64,000 nt of DNA from Phycomyces blakesleeanus NRRL 1555(-) (lineage: Eukaryota; Mucoromycota; Mucoromycetes; Mucorales; Phycomycetaceae). The first letter of the stretch is position 1. Every line of letters starts with the position of its first letter. Positions 60,701-64,000 of the stretch are shown in pieces. Below the pieces are notes generated by a model. The model saw only the letters and a program-made list of their open reading frames with translations. It was not told where the DNA came from and made no database searches. The position numbers were made by a program, and so were the translations under genes. The stretch is from NCBI RefSeq assembly GCF_001638985.1, contig NW_017265152.1, positions 872,849-936,848 on the forward strand, written 5' to 3'.

Positions 60701-63700
60701 CCTTCGGGTTTTCGGATGGTAACCTTTGGAATAGACGGCGTCGATTTTTGCTCGACTGGTTGTGGTCGCGCCACAGGTGTTTCGACAGCCAGCACTGGCA
60801 CTGGCACAGCCGCAGGTTTAGGTGAAGGCTGACGAGGTGGAACAGGCAGACGCACAGAAACTGAAGCGGGTCGCGCAGGTGCGGGTGTGGGAGTAATTGC
60901 GGGTGTAGACACCGGTGCAGATGTGGGTGCTGACTTGTGCACTGGCATTGGTGTTGGGACGGGTAAAGAGGCGGATGACGGGTGCTCAATCGTTGTTGGC
61001 TCGGTTTTGATGTGCACGGTTTTGGAACCTGATTTCTTGGCGGGTTTCGGGTTCTCTGACGAGTGCACAGATGGTGGTCTTGACTTGACTGTATCGTGTT
61101 TACTATCTACATCTTTTCGTGGTTGCGAAGATTTTGGTTTACTGATACGGAGAATTGCAGGCGCAGGTGGTGCTTCTGATTCTTGAATATCGTCTGAAAG
61201 ATCCTGTGCCTTTTATTTTTATAAAACCAAAACCAAAACCAAAAAAAAAAAATGGTACCAGAAGATATTGAGGATGTTATCGTCAAAGTATAATTTGCCT
61301 TTTCTGACTATTTTTTTTTGTAAAAAAAAAAGGGCTCTTACCGGTAATGTTGGTACACGGATTGTAACTTTTAGGCCAACATCTACAGGTTTGTACATGT
61401 ATTCACAAAACTGTAAAAGGTATTTTCGAATACAGTAATCCAACTCTGCATATTCAGTTGAGCTAAGGTAGTTATTATATATATAAAGAAAATACAAGGC
61501 AGATTAGTTTTTTGGTTTTTGGTTTTTGGTTTAGTAAGCAGCTCATATTTGGTTTCAAGTTTTCTTCCTTACTTGAGAAGTTCCCAGAGTCTTTGCTGAA
61601 GCTGTGTATTGTTTTCGAATCGTTTTCGCAAATGCTCTACGCTCGCCTGGAACTCCTGTTGGGGCGTTTTCCCAAACGGTTGGCGGTCATCGTCGATAGC
61701 AACTTTTCCTTCCTCTTCTGCAAACTCTTCAACAAATCGACCGTGCGGAATATCCGCTCTTTCGCGCATCGCAAGTCCCAACCACGCCAGCATGGCCCGT
61801 GCGACATAATGAGACACATAAACGCATGGATCATCGTTAATGACACTCAAGAAGTACTGGATCAAGGCATTATCAGTAAGTCCACACAGCACAAAAAGAC
61901 TATCAAATGCTGCCAGTCTGATCTCAAGGAAATTTCCATATCTGTTTTAGAGTTAAAAGAAAGAAAAAAAAAAGTAAAAGAAAAGACGTGTGTAAATGAA
62001 TGATGTGTGTGCACAGCATGTGAAAATGTTCATTTTTGGAGAAGCTGCCTTTCTTTCTTTCTTTCTTTCTTTTTCTTTTTACCTTGTGTAATGTAAAAGA
62101 ATACCGATATTAATATCCATTAGGTTATTTAGTGCCAGTTTTGTCATCGTCTAGGGAAGAAGAAGTGAGTATGTCTTACTTGTGTTCCACAAAAAAGGAG
62201 ATGAAACTTACCTTGATACAAGCTACGGTAACAACGTTGTGATATGTAGGGATCACATAATCTAATGTACGGAAACGTTCAATTTCTGCCTTGACTGCAG
62301 TCAATAATTGTTCGCCCTCAATATCATCAAATTGAAGGGCATCTGGAACATCTGGCGACGGTATTACCGAATCTCCAACAGCAGAGATAAGTGTGGCTAC
62401 ATAGTAGCAGTCTGAAAACTACAGATGGTTCCGTTTAAAGGTTAAAACCTCATACTAGCTTTTTTGTTTGATATATATACATTGTGAAGAAATAAATAAT
62501 GATAATGATAATGTTTTTTTTTAAAAAAAGAAATCGTTACTGTAAATTATTTACCTCGTTGCTGATATTGTCATTGTACTTTAGGAGATCAAGCAAGAAT
62601 TGACGGATTTTGATAGGGGCCAAACCATGTTGGTCGCGTACTTGAGAGAACGCGATTACAACTGCTTTTTGGATAAAGTAGTCCGGTAAGGTTGAAAAGT
62701 TGTTTGGCTTTGGAATTGCGAGGCTAAGAGGAATTTCGTCGTCGATTTCCATGAGTGAATTTCCGGTTGGGAAACAATAGCGCTTCTGGAACATTTTGTT
62801 TAACTGATGAAGTCCAGTGTAGTCGAGGCTAGGGATGGCACAAGTAGCGAGGGCGTAGGCTGCCTCCATGCGGATCTTGTAAAAACATTTCGGATCCAAC
62901 AGTGCTCTCAAAAGACTAGTGGATGTAGGTAATGATGGCATGTGCCTAAGAGCTCCGATTGCATCGTGTTGGGCAACAACGTCTCTGTCCTTTGTCAATT
63001 GCGCTGCCCACATATAATCCGGCTGCTGGAATTCGAACACACTCAGCCATTCAAACTCTGCGTCCAGACGGATCCAATCGAACATCGCACTTGCTGCTCC
63101 ACTTGTGTCTTCTTCGTCCTGTCCCCACTCAATAATCTTCCAGTCCTGTCGCTGCTGAGGATCCTCGAATATAGGCATACCCAATCCTAAACTAGGTATA
63201 ATTCCCAACACATTTGTTGTGCCATCGCCATCTTCATTTTCATTCTCCTCTTCTGCTACGGCTGCAGCTGCAGCGGCCTGCTTAGCCAAGAAACGTTTTG
63301 TGTTTCTTCTAATACGCTTGTATTTAGTGTTGAATTGGACTTCAAATTTGTGTTTGCTGGATTGGATATCCAAGATGTGCTCGTAAGGTGTTCCGTCTGC
63401 TTCGTGAATACGCACTGTTAAATTTCCAGTAAACAGAGGTGTGACAAGCTCTTGGAAATTGATTGCTCCTCCGTCTGCTGTCAGACTTGTCGAATTTTCG
63501 CCGGTACCGATTACCGTATTTGTGTTTTCTTGACGCATAAAAATCTCAACCACCATCTTCTTACGATTAAAGTGGAAATTGAATCCAAACTTTGGGCAGC
63601 CACTCTTATAGACCCACTGATCTGCAAAGGTCTTTGTATCAAATCCACTGACTTTTCGGCACAGTTTCATAAAGTAATGAGTGCTGATGGCGTTCTGAAC

Positions 63701-64000
63701 AAGTTCTCCACTCATGGCTGACACAAGAATCTTTGGTAGAACACGCGAAAGACCCAGAGTGCCACCACCCTTACACATCCTCTTGTCCAGCATGTACAAA
63801 ACCAGGGGTGCCTTTAGTTCCAAAAAGTCAAGATCCTCTGGATCCAATGGAGAAGGTAATGCAGGATTATACAAAGGTGGGCGGTTCACATCAAGTGCAC
63901 AACATAATTCCATATCCTATCACCACAACCAAAAGACAACATCAGTTTCTTTTCGATCCCACACACACACACTATTTATCTTTCTATTTGTTCCTTTGTC
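57717..64000 (-). CDS. TAF2: TFIID subunit TAF2 with four C-terminal bromodomains (5' end off the window)
   Basis: Ten exons (63916-62555, 62418-62212, 62150-62083, 61941-61573, 61462-61342, 61209-60569, 60502-60475, 60368-58623, 58518-58471, 58409-57717) read as one frame of 1,760 residues; the aminopeptidase-like N-terminal domain lies beyond the right edge. TAF2 identity rests on PLVLYMLDKRMCKGG, SDCYYVATLISAV and the HEAT-like helical repeats, ending in GLKVTIRVPTLP. Pro/Ser/Ala-rich linkers then separate four bromodomains, each with its acetyl-lysine Asn: NCFAYN (about 60300), NCFTFN (about 59310), NCYLFN (about 58310) and NCFAYN (about 57980). The C-terminus is a basic KRKRSRSPSPTG tail. 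TAF2 binds core promoters; the bromodomains would add histone reading. Confidence 0.88.
59850..60135 (-). repeat. Tandem KPPQSVKP-type repeat between bromodomains 1 and 2 of TAF2
   Basis: Units of 18-21 bases encode PPQSVK, PSQSVK, PPQSAK, PPQSTK and PPTSAK variants, about 13 in a row, within the coding region. Confidence 0.85.

Overview
The window looks like nuclear DNA of a fungus, most likely an early-diverging mould of the Mucoromycota (Mucorales-like). The genes carry many short GT-AG introns, spacers are very AT-rich, and clearly eukaryotic genes (velvet, dynactin, TAF2, Elongator factor KTI12, HIG1) sit beside relics of Tc1/mariner, Mutator-like and PIF/Harbinger transposons. I cannot name the species. 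Gene models were spliced by hand: exon phases were checked by translation and codon count, but there is no transcript support.

Layout, left to right. 0-4.5 kb: the 5' part of an unrecognised gene, a zinc alcohol dehydrogenase and a Golgi GT71 mannosyltransferase. 4.8-7.8 kb: a two-gene PIF/Harbinger-type transposon with inverted ends. 10.4-12 kb: a velvet-domain regulator. 13.0-16.7 kb: two probable mitochondrial GTPase genes, EngB/MRX8-like and MnmE/MSS1, back to back on a 156-bp spacer. 16.9-19.2 kb: glyoxalase II and a 2-Cys peroxiredoxin. 19.3-29.2 kb: a gene-poor graveyard with a decayed Mutator-like element bounded by inverted repeats and other pseudogene fragments.

29.2-38.2 kb: KTI12, an alpha-arrestin with a PPxY motif, a homeobox factor, a small HIG1-domain gene, cyclophilin A and an HDHD2-type phosphatase. 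38.5-44.4 kb: dynactin p150Glued. 44.8-46.3 kb: the small subunit of carbamoyl-phosphate synthetase (CPA1), whose leader holds a spliced arginine-attenuator-peptide uORF. 47.2-47.8 kb: a dead Tc1/mariner transposase. 48.4-53.7 kb: a SWA2/auxilin-like J protein and a TALE-like homeobox gene. 53.7-57.7 kb: a 4-kb spacer. 57.7-64.0 kb: the 3' part of TAF2, which continues in frame into four C-terminal bromodomains.

The two observations I rate highest are the intron-split attenuator peptide upstream of CPA1 and the fusion of TAF2 to four bromodomains. No tRNA, rRNA or CRISPR array was recognised by eye.
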